From: Loigolactobacillus rennini DSM 20253
Lineage (GTDB): Bacteria > Bacillota > Bacilli > Lactobacillales > Lactobacillaceae
Assembly (NCBI RefSeq): GCF_001436505.1
Contig: NZ_AYYI01000021.1
Coordinates: 1 to 64,000 of the forward strand
Length of the DNA: 64,000 bases
Reading direction: 5' to 3'
Below the pieces are notes generated by a model. The model was not told where the DNA came from, ran no database searches, and saw only the letters and a program-made list of their open reading frames with translations. Shown in pieces: positions 18,561-27,343 of this stretch. The translations under genes were made by a program, and so were the position numbers. How positions within the stretch are numbered: position 1 is the first letter of the stretch; the number at the start of each line of letters is the position of its first letter.

Positions 18561-19574
18561 TTAGTTTTTGGCACTAAAATGTTCAATAATTTCCGCAACA
18601 TTTTTTAAATCGACATTGCCACCTGAAACTAATGCCACAACTTGTTTATCTTTTAACCACTTTTGATCAATTTTGCCAGCTTCTAAAGCCGCTGCCGGTA
18701 AAGCACCAGACCCTTCTGCAATAATCTTAGTCCGCTGCATCAGATCCTTCATCGCCTGCGCGATTTCAGTTTCATCTACTAAAACCATCTCGTCGACTAA
18801 TTGTTGTGCAATCGGGAAAGTAATGCTGCCAGGAACTGCAACCGCTGTCCCGTCTGCCAAAGTATGGCCACTGCTTTGTTTCGTAATCTCGCCCTTGTGT
18901 AAAGAAGCCGCCATGCCATGAACACGTTGGGATTGAACACCGATGATGTGAACTGCCGGATTAACCGCTTTTAATGCAGTTGCTACACCAGCAATTAAGC
19001 CACCGCCACCAACAGGTACAATCACGGTATCAACATGAGGTAATTGGTTTAGTAACTCCAGTCCAATTGTGCCTTGACCAGCAATAACAGCAGGATCATT
19101 ATACGGATCAACGATTGTTATCCCATCTTGCGCCGCTTTAGCTTCCATAAACGCCCGGGCCTCGTCAAAATTATCACCGTGTAAAACAACCTGTGCACCA
19201 TAGCTTTTAGTCGCTGCTTGCTTTGCTAAAGGTGCCCCATTTGGCATCACAACAACAGCTTTAATGCCTAATAATTGAGCTGTTAAAGCAACTCCCTGGG
19301 CATGATTACCTGCTGAAGCTGTAATAATCCCTTTTTGCCGCTGCTGCTTCGATAGTTGTTGAATCTTATTAAACGAGCCGCGGAACTTAAATGAGCCGGT
19401 TAATTGCATGTTTTCCAGCTTGAGAAAAACTTGGCCTTGTATTTGTTTTGACAAAAACATTGATTGAATTAATGGCGTTGTTCGCCCAACTTGATGAATC
19501 AGCTGGCTAGCGGTTTTAATGTCTTGCAACGTCACTGTCTGTGTGGTTGCAGTCTTTGGCGTTGGTTTTTTCAT
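18561..19574 (-). CDS. threonine/serine dehydratase (PLP-dependent, catabolic type)
   Basis: A fold-type II PLP enzyme of about 337 residues without the C-terminal ACT regulatory domain of biosynthetic IlvA, so it resembles TdcB. The PLP lysine lies in SFKFRGSFN, and GGGGLIAGVATAL binds the cofactor phosphate. It deaminates threonine to 2-oxobutyrate and serine to pyruvate. The start is uncertain: the ATG at 19574 has AGAAGG 10 bases upstream; in-frame GTG codons at 19598 and 19607 lie near AAGGGG. First gene of the peptide operon, it would use amino acids released from peptides. Confidence 0.9.
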   Translation of the reverse strand: MKKPTPKTATTQTVTLQDIKTASQLIHQVGRTTPLIQSMFLSKQIQGQVFLKLENMQLTGSFKFRGSFNKIQQLSKQQRQKGIITASAGNHAQGVALTAQLLGIKAVVVMPNGAPLAKQAATKSYGAQVVLHGDNFDEARAFMEAKAAQDGITIVDPYNDPAVIAGQGTIGLELLNQLPHVDTVIVPVGGGGLIAGVATALKAVNPAVHIIGVQSQRVHGMAASLHKGEITKQSSGHTLADGTAVAVPGSITFPIAQQLVDEMVLVDETEIAQAMKDLMQRTKIIAEGSGALPAAALEAGKIDQKWLKDKQVVALVSGGNVDLKNVAEIIEHFSAKN

Positions 19575-19607
19575 TGACGCAATACCTTCTGTTGACACAA
19601 CATCCAC

Positions 19608-20333
19608 CCCTTAAACTAAATTTAATTATTTGCTTTTCAGCTGCTTTTACTTTGCTGATAGGTCAATTTAAGGGTATTGGTTAACTAATCAAAATACCTT
19701 CAAATTAATTACCACTATCGGTTCAGTTATACATCACCCCATAATGGAAAAATTCGACTAAACTGCCCATTTGGCAAGATAACTATCAGCGCTATCCGAC
19801 GCTTATTTCTTCTCCTTCCTTTCAATTTTACTTTTAGTCTGGGCATTTTAAGCTGACACAACCCGACTACTTCATCATAGCGCGTTTGCCAAATTTAACA
19901 ACCAGTTTGTGAAAACGCTTACAATAATCTTAGCAATGCGACAAAACAATTCACTTTTTTCTCATTTAACCAAAAGCAACAAACTATTAAAATTTGAGCT
20001 AAGCAAAAAAATTGTGATTAAACCAGCTTTCAGCCAAAAATAAATTATTATTGCGATATATATTTATTCTTATTTTGTATTTGAAATAGATTAAAGCTCT
20101 CTAATTTTATCAGAGCAGTAAAGTAAGCGCTTCATTTCCAAAATGATGAAAAATCGCCATTAATTCATGTAAATGTTGATTTTAAAGCATCAAACTAATA
20201 AATTAACTAAAATAAACAGTTGAATGAACTAGACACAATCCCTATTTTAATAATTGATAAAGCGTTATCATATAGAGAAAAATTTGGTATGATAGTGTTA
20301 GGAGGTTATTAACTAATAATAGAGGTGCTAAAT
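19608..20333. other. divergent control region between the peptide operon and its regulator (no gene)
   Basis: About 725 AT-rich bases without a convincing gene. It contains a perfect cre site (19910-19923), a weaker cre-like half site at 20124-20137 (AGTAAGCGCTTCAT), and an imperfect inverted repeat AGGGTATT...AATACCTT at about 19671-19702. Binding sites for the YheO-type regulator are expected here but could not be identified by eye. Confidence 0.6.
19910..19923 (+). promoter_or_regulatory. perfect cre site of the peptide/threonine operon
   Basis: TGAAAACGCTTACA matches the CcpA consensus at all 14 positions. It lies about 335 bases upstream of the dehydratase start and 410 upstream of the regulator. 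Confidence 0.7.
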
Positions 20334-21032
20334 ATGGCAGATCAACAAACAATACATAATTACATTCAACAGTACGTTCCGATGATTGACTTTTTAGCAG
20401 AAATTCTAGGTGAACACAGTGAAGTTTTATTAAACGATCTAACAGATCTAAATCATTCAGTCGTTGCCATCCGTAACCCCCACATTTCACACCGAAAAGT
20501 CGGTGATCCAGCAACTGATCTCGCGTTAAGGACCGTTAAAGCTGGGCGGGTGGAAAAACGGGATTTCTTAGCTAACTACGAAGGCGTGGTGCACAATCAC
20601 CATAAACTTTGCTCATCAACTTACTTCATTCGTTACGAAGGTGAAATCGTCGCAATGATTTGCATTAACACTGACAATAGTCAGTTAGATGAACTGCAGC
20701 AGGCTTTAACGAAGGTCATCAATAGTTATAATCAATTGAAACCCGGTAAAACGCCTACACCAGCACATGATCACGATAACATGGAGCCAGAACACTTAAC
20801 GAGCTCCATTCACGAACTAGCAGTGACCGAAACTGAGAAAATTTGTTCCGAACGGGGTGTGTCCGTGGATTACTTAAAGCGAGATGACAAACTGGATATC
20901 ATTCGCCGCTTACACCAACAAGGCTATTTCCTACTAAAGGATGCTGTCAGTGTGGTTGCTCACGTAATCCAAGTCTCTGAACCTAGTGTTTACCGTTACT
21001 TACAGATGGTAAAAGAAGAAGGCCGCGATTAA
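20334..21032 (+). CDS. YheO/DauR-type PAS-HTH transcriptional regulator
   Basis: A 232-residue protein. The N-terminal YheO-like PAS domain (residues ~12-120; YVPMIDFLAEILGEHSEVLLNDL) binds a small ligand in the family. A C-terminal DauR-like helix-turn-helix spans ~175-230 (RRLHQQGYFLLKDAVSVVAHVIQVSEPSVYRYL). ATG 20334 is preferred with GAGG 7 bases upstream; the GTG at 20325 overlaps that site. DauR represses D-arginine catabolism in Pseudomonas. Here the gene is divergent from a threonine/serine dehydratase and peptide uptake operon, so an amino acid ligand is likely. Confidence 0.88.
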   Translation: MADQQTIHNYIQQYVPMIDFLAEILGEHSEVLLNDLTDLNHSVVAIRNPHISHRKVGDPATDLALRTVKAGRVEKRDFLANYEGVVHNHHKLCSSTYFIRYEGEIVAMICINTDNSQLDELQQALTKVINSYNQLKPGKTPTPAHDHDNMEPEHLTSSIHELAVTETEKICSERGVSVDYLKRDDKLDIIRRLHQQGYFLLKDAVSVVAHVIQVSEPSVYRYLQMVKEEGRD

Positions 21033-21056
21033 TCACCCTATCGTGGTTAGCGCAAA

Positions 21057-21090
21057 CAAAAAATGGATGGGAAAATCCCATCCATTTTTC
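21057..21090. terminator. bidirectional terminator after the YheO regulator
   Basis: AAAAATGGATGGGA and TCCCATCCATTTTT form a perfect stem around an AA centre, with T-runs on both strands; it serves the regulator and the convergent WxL remnant. Confidence 0.85.
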
Positions 21091-21182
21091 TGCCCATATT
21101 TAAACAACTTAAAACCCTATTATTTCTTATAACTATCGGCGGATACCAGTGGACAATGTCCAAGTAATCGAACCAAGCACAA

Positions 21183-22090
21183 TTATGCGCCCGGGTTTTC
21201 CGTGTCGCCACCCTGATCGCCAGTGTCGCCACCAGGTGTAGAACCAGCAGTGATACCAGTTTTCAGAGTCCAAGTTAAATTTGATTGGTAAATACCAGAG
21301 TTAACTGCTGAACTTTTTGGCAATTCCAAACTAATATCATTCTTATCCCAAGCAAAAACATTTGCACCTAAACCTTCATCTTTTTCTGCCTTGGCCACCT
21401 CATGTTCGCTCGAATCATCTAAGGAAATAGCAATGCCATTTTTATCTTGTCCTAAAATAGTACCAACATCAGTGTCTTGCGCACCTTCTGGAATGGTAAA
21501 GTCGTTATCGTTATCATCACCAGTTAGGCTCGCAACATTGGTAGTGCGTGCATAAGCAGTATTAGCTAAAGTTAATGTTCCACCAGTAATTTCACTACCA
21601 CCAGTAATTTCTTTTCCATTTTGGCTAACCTATTTTAATGGACTGTCAGACTTAACAGTTAACGTCCACTCACCAGATTCATTTGTGTTATTACCACTTA
21701 CTTCATCGCCATCACGAAGTACTTGTTTATCAACGACAATGACCGGGGATTTACCATTAACGTCACTTAAATCTTCATTGTCAGTGTCTAATGTAGTGGT
21801 TGCATTATCTTTTTCAGCATCGCTGTCTTTAGTAGTCTTGTAATTTTCATGGGCAAATTTGCCTGCTTTGTCCTGACCATTAGCATAAAAAATATTAGCA
21901 TCTTTTTCAAACGTTGTGTGATTACCAAAGTCAAAAGCACTAGGAACTTGTGCCAAACGTAAGTAACCTGTATTACCATTGCTACCACGTTGCCTTCTTC
22001 AGTTGCCGCGTAGGCCGTAACTGGTGCTGCTAATGCTGCTGCAACCATGGTGCCAAACAATAATGTACTAGTTAATTTTGTGAATTTCAT
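21183..22090 (-). pseudogene. WxL-domain surface protein, inactivated (frameshift plus stop)
   Basis: ATG 22090 follows TAGGAGGGGG and encodes a signal peptide ending near VTAYA-AT. Around 21980-21995 (after TEEGN) the frame shifts by one: the next frame continues NGNTGYLRLAQVPSAFDFG, typical of WxL proteins. An in-frame TAG at 21630-21632 follows the first WxL motif (WTLTVKSDSPLK). Beyond it the same frame goes on to the C-terminal YQSNLTWTL and an unusual Gly/Asp-rich tail (GGDTGDQGGDTENPGA). WxL proteins bind peptidoglycan non-covalently. Two independent lesions argue for real decay. The partner DUF916 gene upstream is intact. Confidence 0.85.
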
Positions 22091-22179
22091 GAGTGAAATC
22101 CCCCTCCTAAATTATTTTCTTTTTTTATTTTTAACATACTAGTATTTTTAGTATGATATACCCACCTATTAAAACGTGC

Positions 22180-22335
22180 TTACATTGTCAATGTTGTGTA
22201 TGAATTCAATTCAATCTGGGTTAAAATCGCAAAGACTAAACTGACAATGAATAAAACGGCAAACAATGCAGTCAAACCAATCATCAACCATTTCATTTTC
22301 TTATAGCTATATCTATTCACTAACTTGTGTATCAT
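22180..22335 (-). CDS. small single-span membrane protein in the WxL locus, 51 aa
   Basis: ATG 22335 lies 6 bases after GGAAAGGTG. The protein has a basic N-terminus (MIHKLVNRYSYKKMKW), one hydrophobic helix at about 17-39 and a short polar tail, with no sorting signal. It starts 21 bases after the DUF916 gene and ends about 90 bases before the WxL gene, so it belongs to this locus. WxL loci often carry a small membrane or wall-anchored protein; this one has no LPxTG motif. I know no function for it. Confidence 0.65.
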   Translation of the reverse strand: MIHKLVNRYSYKKMKWLMIGLTALFAVLFIVSLVFAILTQIELNSYTTLTM

Positions 22336-22356
22336 GTTGTCACCTTTCCAATCACT

Positions 22357-23406
22357 TTAAGGCCGTAACCGGATTACCCGCCACAGAGCAACTGCTGAAA
22401 CAATCATTAAAGCCCCACTAGCAACGGCAGCAAATGCCCATTTGTTCACTGGCTTTTTAATTGCTTGTTTATTCAGCTTATCAGCAGTATCTTTTGAAAC
22501 CGTAAATGATTTCTTAAAGGTCCACTGCATCGGTAATCTGTTCCAGAGATTTTGTCCACTAAGTTTTGCCTTCACCGTATATTTCCCAGGTTTCAAGCGA
22601 TTATAAGCCCAAGAAATCGGTAAGCTAATCACTGAATTTGGCGCAACACTTGTATCTGCCTTTTGAAAAACATATTTTGGCTTATCTTTACCTTGTGGTG
22701 TGATTACTGCTTGTGCGCTAACCTTAGTCAAAGCCATCGGCTTAATGTTGCGCAGGTTAACTGCAATTGCTGGATGGCGGTGATATAGCGTCGGCGTAAC
22801 GTCACGATACTTTAATTTTGGATAAATATTGTAGGCACGCCCGCGTAACGCAATTCCCATAGAATAGGCATAATTACCAGAAATGGTTGCTGATTTACCT
22901 TTATTCTTTTTTGCATATTCAATAAAATGCCAATCCCCATAAACCATCCCCTCAAAATGTTTTGCTGGCATTTTAATTGTTGCTTCGATAATTTTAGCTT
23001 GTTGCGGTGCTAATTTGATCTTTTGGTGACCCTTTTTTAGCTTTGCAAGCTTAGTGAAAGGATACTTTAAACTAGGATCTAACGCTTCGGTATTTTCAGT
23101 AAAACTAATGCCCCCACCCATCTGGGTCATTGCATTACGTAGCGTAGAATGCACCGTGATCTTATGATCACTGAAATTTTGTACCCGCATTCTAATGGTC
23201 TGCGTTGACTTAGGTTTAAATCTGAGATCAAAGTAATTTGCGCTAGTATTTACTTGACCTGAGCTAGGAATTCGCTGCACTTCAAAGTCCGCTGATTCCT
23301 TAGTCACCCCTGCTTGCGCGGGTGCTCCTAAGAAAGCGCTGATCAATGCGCTTAATCCTAAAAGTGCTATTCCTAATAAGCTGTTTTTTAAAAACTTTCT
23401 CAACAC
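22357..23406 (-). CDS. WxL-interacting protein (DUF916 + DUF3324, CscA-like)
   Basis: A 349-residue cell-surface protein. A signal peptide occupies ~1-32 (cleavage after AQA). The WxL protein peptidoglycan-binding domain (DUF916) spans ~35-155 (FDLRFKPKSTQTIRMRVQNFSDHKITV), and the host-binding domain (DUF3324) ~165-305. A C-terminal membrane helix spans ~322-343, followed by a basic tail. In Csc clusters such proteins hold WxL proteins at the cell wall. It is intact while its WxL partner is broken. The start has a weak upstream site (GAGGGGTTCGTG). Confidence 0.9.
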   Translation of the reverse strand: MLRKFLKNSLLGIALLGLSALISAFLGAPAQAGVTKESADFEVQRIPSSGQVNTSANYFDLRFKPKSTQTIRMRVQNFSDHKITVHSTLRNAMTQMGGGISFTENTEALDPSLKYPFTKLAKLKKGHQKIKLAPQQAKIIEATIKMPAKHFEGMVYGDWHFIEYAKKNKGKSATISGNYAYSMGIALRGRAYNIYPKLKYRDVTPTLYHRHPAIAVNLRNIKPMALTKVSAQAVITPQGKDKPKYVFQKADTSVAPNSVISLPISWAYNRLKPGKYTVKAKLSGQNLWNRLPMQWTFKKSFTVSKDTADKLNKQAIKKPVNKWAFAAVASGALMIVSAVALWRVIRLRP

Positions 23407-23782
23407 GAACCCCTCACTAGCCTTCTGCTAATTTGCTAACCAAAGTCAACGGCATTAGCAATCAATTCACAAGAATTACTTAAAACGAATGAACGTTATC
23501 AAAAAAATTAATCATTTTTTTGTTTTGATGAACGTTAAAAAGTAAGTTTTAAACTTCATTAAGCATTTCTTTGACAATATTAGAGTAGCATAGCCGCATG
23601 AGTTTGTAAACTTGGAATTCTGTTATATCAAGGTTTATAGGCTAATTTCACAAACTTTTGGGTGCTAAAATCAGACTTATTTTAGTCAAAAAGTCAAAAT
23701 TTAAAAAACCAATATATGATATTTGACTTTTTATTTGGCATAAAAATTAAATGTTTTTGAGACTATTTTTCAAAAAAATCAC

Positions 23783-23796
23783 TATAAGCGCTTTCA
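23783..23796 (-). promoter_or_regulatory. cre-like site upstream of the WxL locus
   Basis: On the minus strand TGAAAGCGCTTATA matches the CcpA consensus at 13 of 14 positions, about 380 bases before the DUF916 gene. Csc loci in lactobacilli have been linked to sugar use, which would fit. Confidence 0.5.
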
Positions 23797-23860
23797 TTTT
23801 AAGGTTCTTTTTCATTTTTTAGCGTTTTATTTTTCCTTTTTTAGCAAAAAAATTGTAAAA

Positions 23861-23902
23861 AATAAAAAAAGAGTGAATATTTCACAAAGAAAACATTCAC
23901 TC
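23861..23902 (-). terminator. intrinsic terminator downstream of spx
   Basis: On the minus strand GAGTGAAT pairs with ATTCACTC around a 16-base loop and is followed by TTTTTTTATTTTTT, about 110 bases after the spx stop. Confidence 0.7.
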
Positions 23903-24011
23903 ACCCGCTTTTTTAAGCGATAATTGATTAAATTATTAAATTTAGATTATTCTTCAAATTATTCGATTAGCAGTTTTTTAATACTGATCAACAAATACGC
24001 AAACTTAGCAT

Positions 24012-24413
24012 TTAAATTGCTAAACGTGCACGCACTTTTTCCATTTCTAATTGGCGTGTTTTTCTTGGAAGGAAGCGCCGGATTTCTTCTTCGTTATAAC
24101 CAATTTGCAGACGTTTATCATCAAACATAATTGGCCGTTTCAATAAATCTGGATGCTGTGCAATTAAATCAATTAATTTACCGGTCGAGATAGTATCTAA
24201 ATCAATCTTCAACTTACCAAAAATTTTAGCTCGTGTTGATACGATATCTTCAGTCCCATTCTCGGTTAGCCGCAGCAGGCGCTTAACTTCATCCTGGCTC
24301 AGTGGTTGTGCCATGATATTCCGTTCAGTAAACGGAATATCATGTTCACGGAACCATGCCCGGGCCTTACGGCTGGATGCATTACTTGACGACGTATAAA
24401 GTTGTACGGTCAT
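24012..24413 (-). CDS. Spx-family transcriptional regulator lacking the CxxC redox switch
   Basis: A 133-residue ArsC/Spx-family protein aligned over its full length with B. subtilis Spx. It keeps the conserved blocks RKARAWFREHDIPFTERNI, RLTENGTEDIVSTRAK, LLKRPIMFDDKRLQIGYNEEEIRRFLPRK. Spx binds the RNA polymerase alpha subunit and, when its Cys10-x-x-Cys13 disulfide forms, activates thiol-stress genes. Here the equivalent positions are Asn11 and Ser14 (SSNASSRKA) and the protein has no cysteine at all. It should not sense oxidants directly; it may be constitutively reduced-like or tuned by proteolysis. GGGGCG precedes the ATG. Confidence 0.9.
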   Translation of the reverse strand: MTVQLYTSSSNASSRKARAWFREHDIPFTERNIMAQPLSQDEVKRLLRLTENGTEDIVSTRAKIFGKLKIDLDTISTGKLIDLIAQHPDLLKRPIMFDDKRLQIGYNEEEIRRFLPRKTRQLEMEKVRARLAI

Positions 24414-24655
24414 TAAAAACGCCCCTTTGTCAAAATTTTTACCACAAACAACTCGTTGCTAACTTATTATTTGTAAGTAAATTATAGCAATTATTTCGCC
24501 TTTTTGCAATAGCTTGCACAAAATTAAATCAGCCTTTACCTTTTTGTAAGAATTAGCTTGACCTTTTAACTGAGAATGTGCATTAATCATGCTATGATTA
24601 GGATTATATGGTAATTTAGCGTCACGCGATAATTAATTTTAAGGATGTGCTGTTT

Positions 24656-25807
24656 ATGCCTAATAAACCGGCAAATTGGTTTACCCGGTTATTTTTAAAT
24701 AATAAAGGAACCATTTATCTTCTAAACATTCTACTAGGATTATTAGTAATCTGGTTAGCTTCAAAATTAACTTGGCTATTAGATCCTGTTGCACAATTTT
24801 TAGCGATTGTGGCACCACCCGTTATTATTGCCGGGATTTTATACTATCTATTAGTCCCGTTAGTCAATCTATTGGAACGGCACTGGCATTTTCGGCGTAC
24901 GTTAACCATTGCCGGATTATTTATTTTAATTGTCTTACTATTAGCCTTAGGGATGCGCCAATTTATTCCTGCAGTACAAAGCCAAGTCAATAGCTTTATT
25001 GCTGCGGCACCCCAATACTGGCAAGAAATCACTAAGATCAGCCGTGAATTTGCCGATCAGCAACACTGGCCTGGTTTCATCGATATGAATGAAATTGGTC
25101 ATGATTTGGCCAACTTTTTCACTGGTAAAAGTGGCAGTTTAGTCAATGGAACCTTTTCGCAAATTAATAATTTGATCAACGTAGTGGGTAATGTGGTGGT
25201 CACCATTGCCACAGCGCCTTTCCTATTATTTTTCATGTTAAAAGATGGTGCGCAATTCCCCCACGCTGTTGTTAAATTATTTCCAGAACGTTACCAAAAA
25301 ACCTTATTGGAATTATTTAGCGAAATCAGTACCAAAGTGGGCCAGTACATTCAAGGCCAGCTAACAGTCGCCCTTTTTGTGTCGATCATTTTTATGATTG
25401 GTTACAGCGTAATCGGCTTAAAATTTGCTTTAGCTTTAGGTCTGCTGGCCGGACCACTGAATTTGATTCCTTATTTAGGTTCAGCCGTTGCAATGGTACC
25501 AGCGCTAATTATCGGTGCTTTAACATCACCAAAAATGTTGATCGCTGTGATTATTGTTTTCTTCATTGAATGGTTACTTGAGACCCAAGTAATTTCACCG
25601 TTAGTGATGGGTAGCAACATGGCAATGCACCCCGTCACCATCGCGTTGGTGTTACTGACAGCTGGTAAATTATTTGGTTTATTGGGAGTCATTTTAGGCA
25701 TTCCTGGCTACGCGGTCATCAAAATTATTGTTAGTCGTTTATTCAATTGGTACCGCCACAATTCAAGTTGGTACCGCACACAGCATAAAAATGACGAAAC
25801 CGATTAA
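24656..25807 (+). CDS. AI-2E family transporter (YhhQ/PerM-type permease)
   Basis: A membrane protein of 383 residues with the family's eight-helix plan: helix pairs at ~15-75, a helix near 85-105, a soluble segment at ~105-165, then four to five helices including GLLAGPLNLIPYLGSAVAMVPALIIGAL and the C-terminal GLLGVILGIPGYAVI motif. Despite the name, members include Na+/H+ antiporters and exporters of unknown substrate. ATG 24656 is chosen with AAGGA 10 bases upstream; the GTG at 24647 lies too near it. A TetR gene follows after 21 bases, so both are probably cotranscribed. Confidence 0.85.
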   Translation: MPNKPANWFTRLFLNNKGTIYLLNILLGLLVIWLASKLTWLLDPVAQFLAIVAPPVIIAGILYYLLVPLVNLLERHWHFRRTLTIAGLFILIVLLLALGMRQFIPAVQSQVNSFIAAAPQYWQEITKISREFADQQHWPGFIDMNEIGHDLANFFTGKSGSLVNGTFSQINNLINVVGNVVVTIATAPFLLFFMLKDGAQFPHAVVKLFPERYQKTLLELFSEISTKVGQYIQGQLTVALFVSIIFMIGYSVIGLKFALALGLLAGPLNLIPYLGSAVAMVPALIIGALTSPKMLIAVIIVFFIEWLLETQVISPLVMGSNMAMHPVTIALVLLTAGKLFGLLGVILGIPGYAVIKIIVSRLFNWYRHNSSWYRTQHKNDETD

Positions 25808-25828
25808 TTATTTTTAGGAGATGGCATC

Positions 25829-26425
25829 ATGGGATTACGCGAACGTAAAAAAGCCCGGAAGCGGCAAGAAATTGTGACCGCTGCTTTAGTCTTATTTGCC
25901 CAGCATGGTTTTAAAAATGTGACGGTAACCGCGATTGCCCAGCAAGCACACATTACCCCTAAAACACTATTTACCTACTTTAATAGTAAAGCGGACATTA
26001 TCTTTTGCCATGAAACTGATTTGCTAGTCGCCTTGCAACACTTAATCCAACAACAAACATCAATTGCCAATGTGTGGCCAACCTTTCACCAATTCATCGC
26101 ACATTTGCCATTACTGACTGCGACGAAACAAGCGACGCGTGATATGCAACAATTAATAAAACAAGTCAACCGCATGCCCGAGCTAAAAGATCGCTATTTT
26201 CAAATGTGGGCCCATTACATTGACGGTCTACAAAACACACTCATTCAACAACGCTTAGCCGATCAATTAACAGCCTACATTTTTGCACAGCAAATGGTTT
26301 TAATCCTGCAAATGATGTTTGCACCAGAAGTGACATTGCATAATTGGGAAAAACGGACAACTTATGTTTTTACCAAACTTAATCAAGTAGCTACGCTCAC
26401 TAACAGGGAAAGCATCATTGACTAA
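25829..26425 (+). CDS. TetR-family transcriptional regulator
   Basis: A 198-residue protein whose first ~50 residues form the TetR DNA-binding domain (RQEIVTAALVLFAQHGFKNVTVTAIAQQAHITPKTLFTYFNSKADI). The C-terminal ligand domain is divergent. It follows the AI-2E family transporter by 21 bases with TAGGAGATGG in front, so it may control that transporter. A perfect 10-bp hairpin (26411-26438) straddles the stop codon without a T-run. Confidence 0.88.
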   Translation: MGLRERKKARKRQEIVTAALVLFAQHGFKNVTVTAIAQQAHITPKTLFTYFNSKADIIFCHETDLLVALQHLIQQQTSIANVWPTFHQFIAHLPLLTATKQATRDMQQLIKQVNRMPELKDRYFQMWAHYIDGLQNTLIQQRLADQLTAYIFAQQMVLILQMMFAPEVTLHNWEKRTTYVFTKLNQVATLTNRESIID

Positions 26426-26539
26426 CACCAATGATGCTGCTCAAAATAATTTACACCAACTACCATTACGGTTTGGCGCAGTACTTCTGGCCCAAACCGT
26501 GTTATAATTTAGTAAATGTTTTGTAAGGGAGCTTGTTTA

Positions 26540-27109
26540 ATGACCCAGCACGACCAAAAAAATAGCCGCGTGGCACGTCACGCTAAACAGCGTGCACAAC
26601 GTGCCCCTAAACGGACAACAGCAAAACAGCCTATTAGTAAGGCGTCACAGACACAGCAGCCTTTTATCATTCGCCATCGATGGGGATTAATCTTCATTGT
26701 CATTTTAATCGTTGCCTTTGGCATTTATGCGGAATTTTCAAGTATTGCAAAAGATAATCAAACCACTGAACCGCAGACGACACAAACCACAAATCATCAT
26801 CAAGACACGCAGCAAGCTGCAAGTAGTAGTCACAGTAGTACCAGCGACACTAGCAGCAGTAGTGATACTAGCTCAGATACAACAGACAGCAATTCTGATG
26901 CTGACACTGATGAGGCTGATAAAGAAAGCACTGATTCTGAAAGTGATGGCAAGACAGATTCTGCTGGCGATGGCCAAACCTTTTCATCCGTCAGCGAGGC
27001 CGTTTCTTGGGGCCGGGCGCATGCTTCCACTTGGCTAAACCAAGGCTACCATAACTTTAATGTAGTTTCCGACGGTCATGGCGGCTATCAATTACAATAT
27101 GTAAAATAA
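26540..27109 (+). CDS. membrane-anchored protein with Ser/Asp-rich linker, unknown function
   Basis: ATG 26540 has AAGGGAG 8 bases upstream; an ATG 24 bases earlier lacks a site. The 189-residue protein has a basic cytoplasmic N-terminus (~40 residues rich in Lys/Arg/Gln), one membrane helix (WGLIFIVILIVAFGIYAEF), a ~75-residue Ser/Thr/Asp/Glu linker resembling wall-spanning stalks, and a compact C-terminal domain (FSSVSEAVSWGRAHASTWLNQGYHNFNVVSDGHGGYQLQYVK). The tail looks like a small extracellular domain known from lactobacillar surface proteins. The function is not recognised. A terminator follows. Confidence 0.75.
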   Translation: MTQHDQKNSRVARHAKQRAQRAPKRTTAKQPISKASQTQQPFIIRHRWGLIFIVILIVAFGIYAEFSSIAKDNQTTEPQTTQTTNHHQDTQQAASSSHSSTSDTSSSSDTSSDTTDSNSDADTDEADKESTDSESDGKTDSAGDGQTFSSVSEAVSWGRAHASTWLNQGYHNFNVVSDGHGGYQLQYVK

Positions 27110-27114
27110 TTTAA

Positions 27115-27193
27115 AAAACAGGCCGTGCTACTGTGTACGACTTCCAAAAGCTAGACTTTTGAGAGTCACTATAACTGTAACTGGCCTGTTTTT
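27115..27193 (+). terminator. intrinsic terminator with extended stem
   Basis: AAAACAGGCC pairs with GGCCTGTTTT; inner segments (e.g. AAAAGCTAGACTTTT) add further pairing. It ends in TTTTTATTTTTT. Confidence 0.75.
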
Positions 27194-27343
27194 ATTTTTT
27201 ATAATTAAGATGAGATAAACGCCTTTTTTATAGTACAATGACGCTTTTATGCCAAACTTTAAAAAAGCGTTTTCTCAAAATGAACTGTACACAACCTATA
27301 TTCGTGTTATGATGAAGTTATCAAATAATATGAGGTGAGTTAA

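Larger units (their letters stand above)
23407..24011. other. AT-rich intergenic region between the WxL locus and spx (no gene)
   Basis: About 600 bases of very AT-rich DNA without a convincing gene. It holds a hairpin AAAAAGTCAAA...TTTGACTTTTT (23688-23732), a cre-like site (23783-23796) and the spx terminator (23861-23902). The promoter of the WxL locus should be here. Confidence 0.55.

Noticed and set aside
26411-26438. Perfect 10-bp hairpin across the TetR stop codon as a terminator
   Set aside because: No T-run follows, and the next gene has its own ribosome binding site and likely promoter; function unclear.
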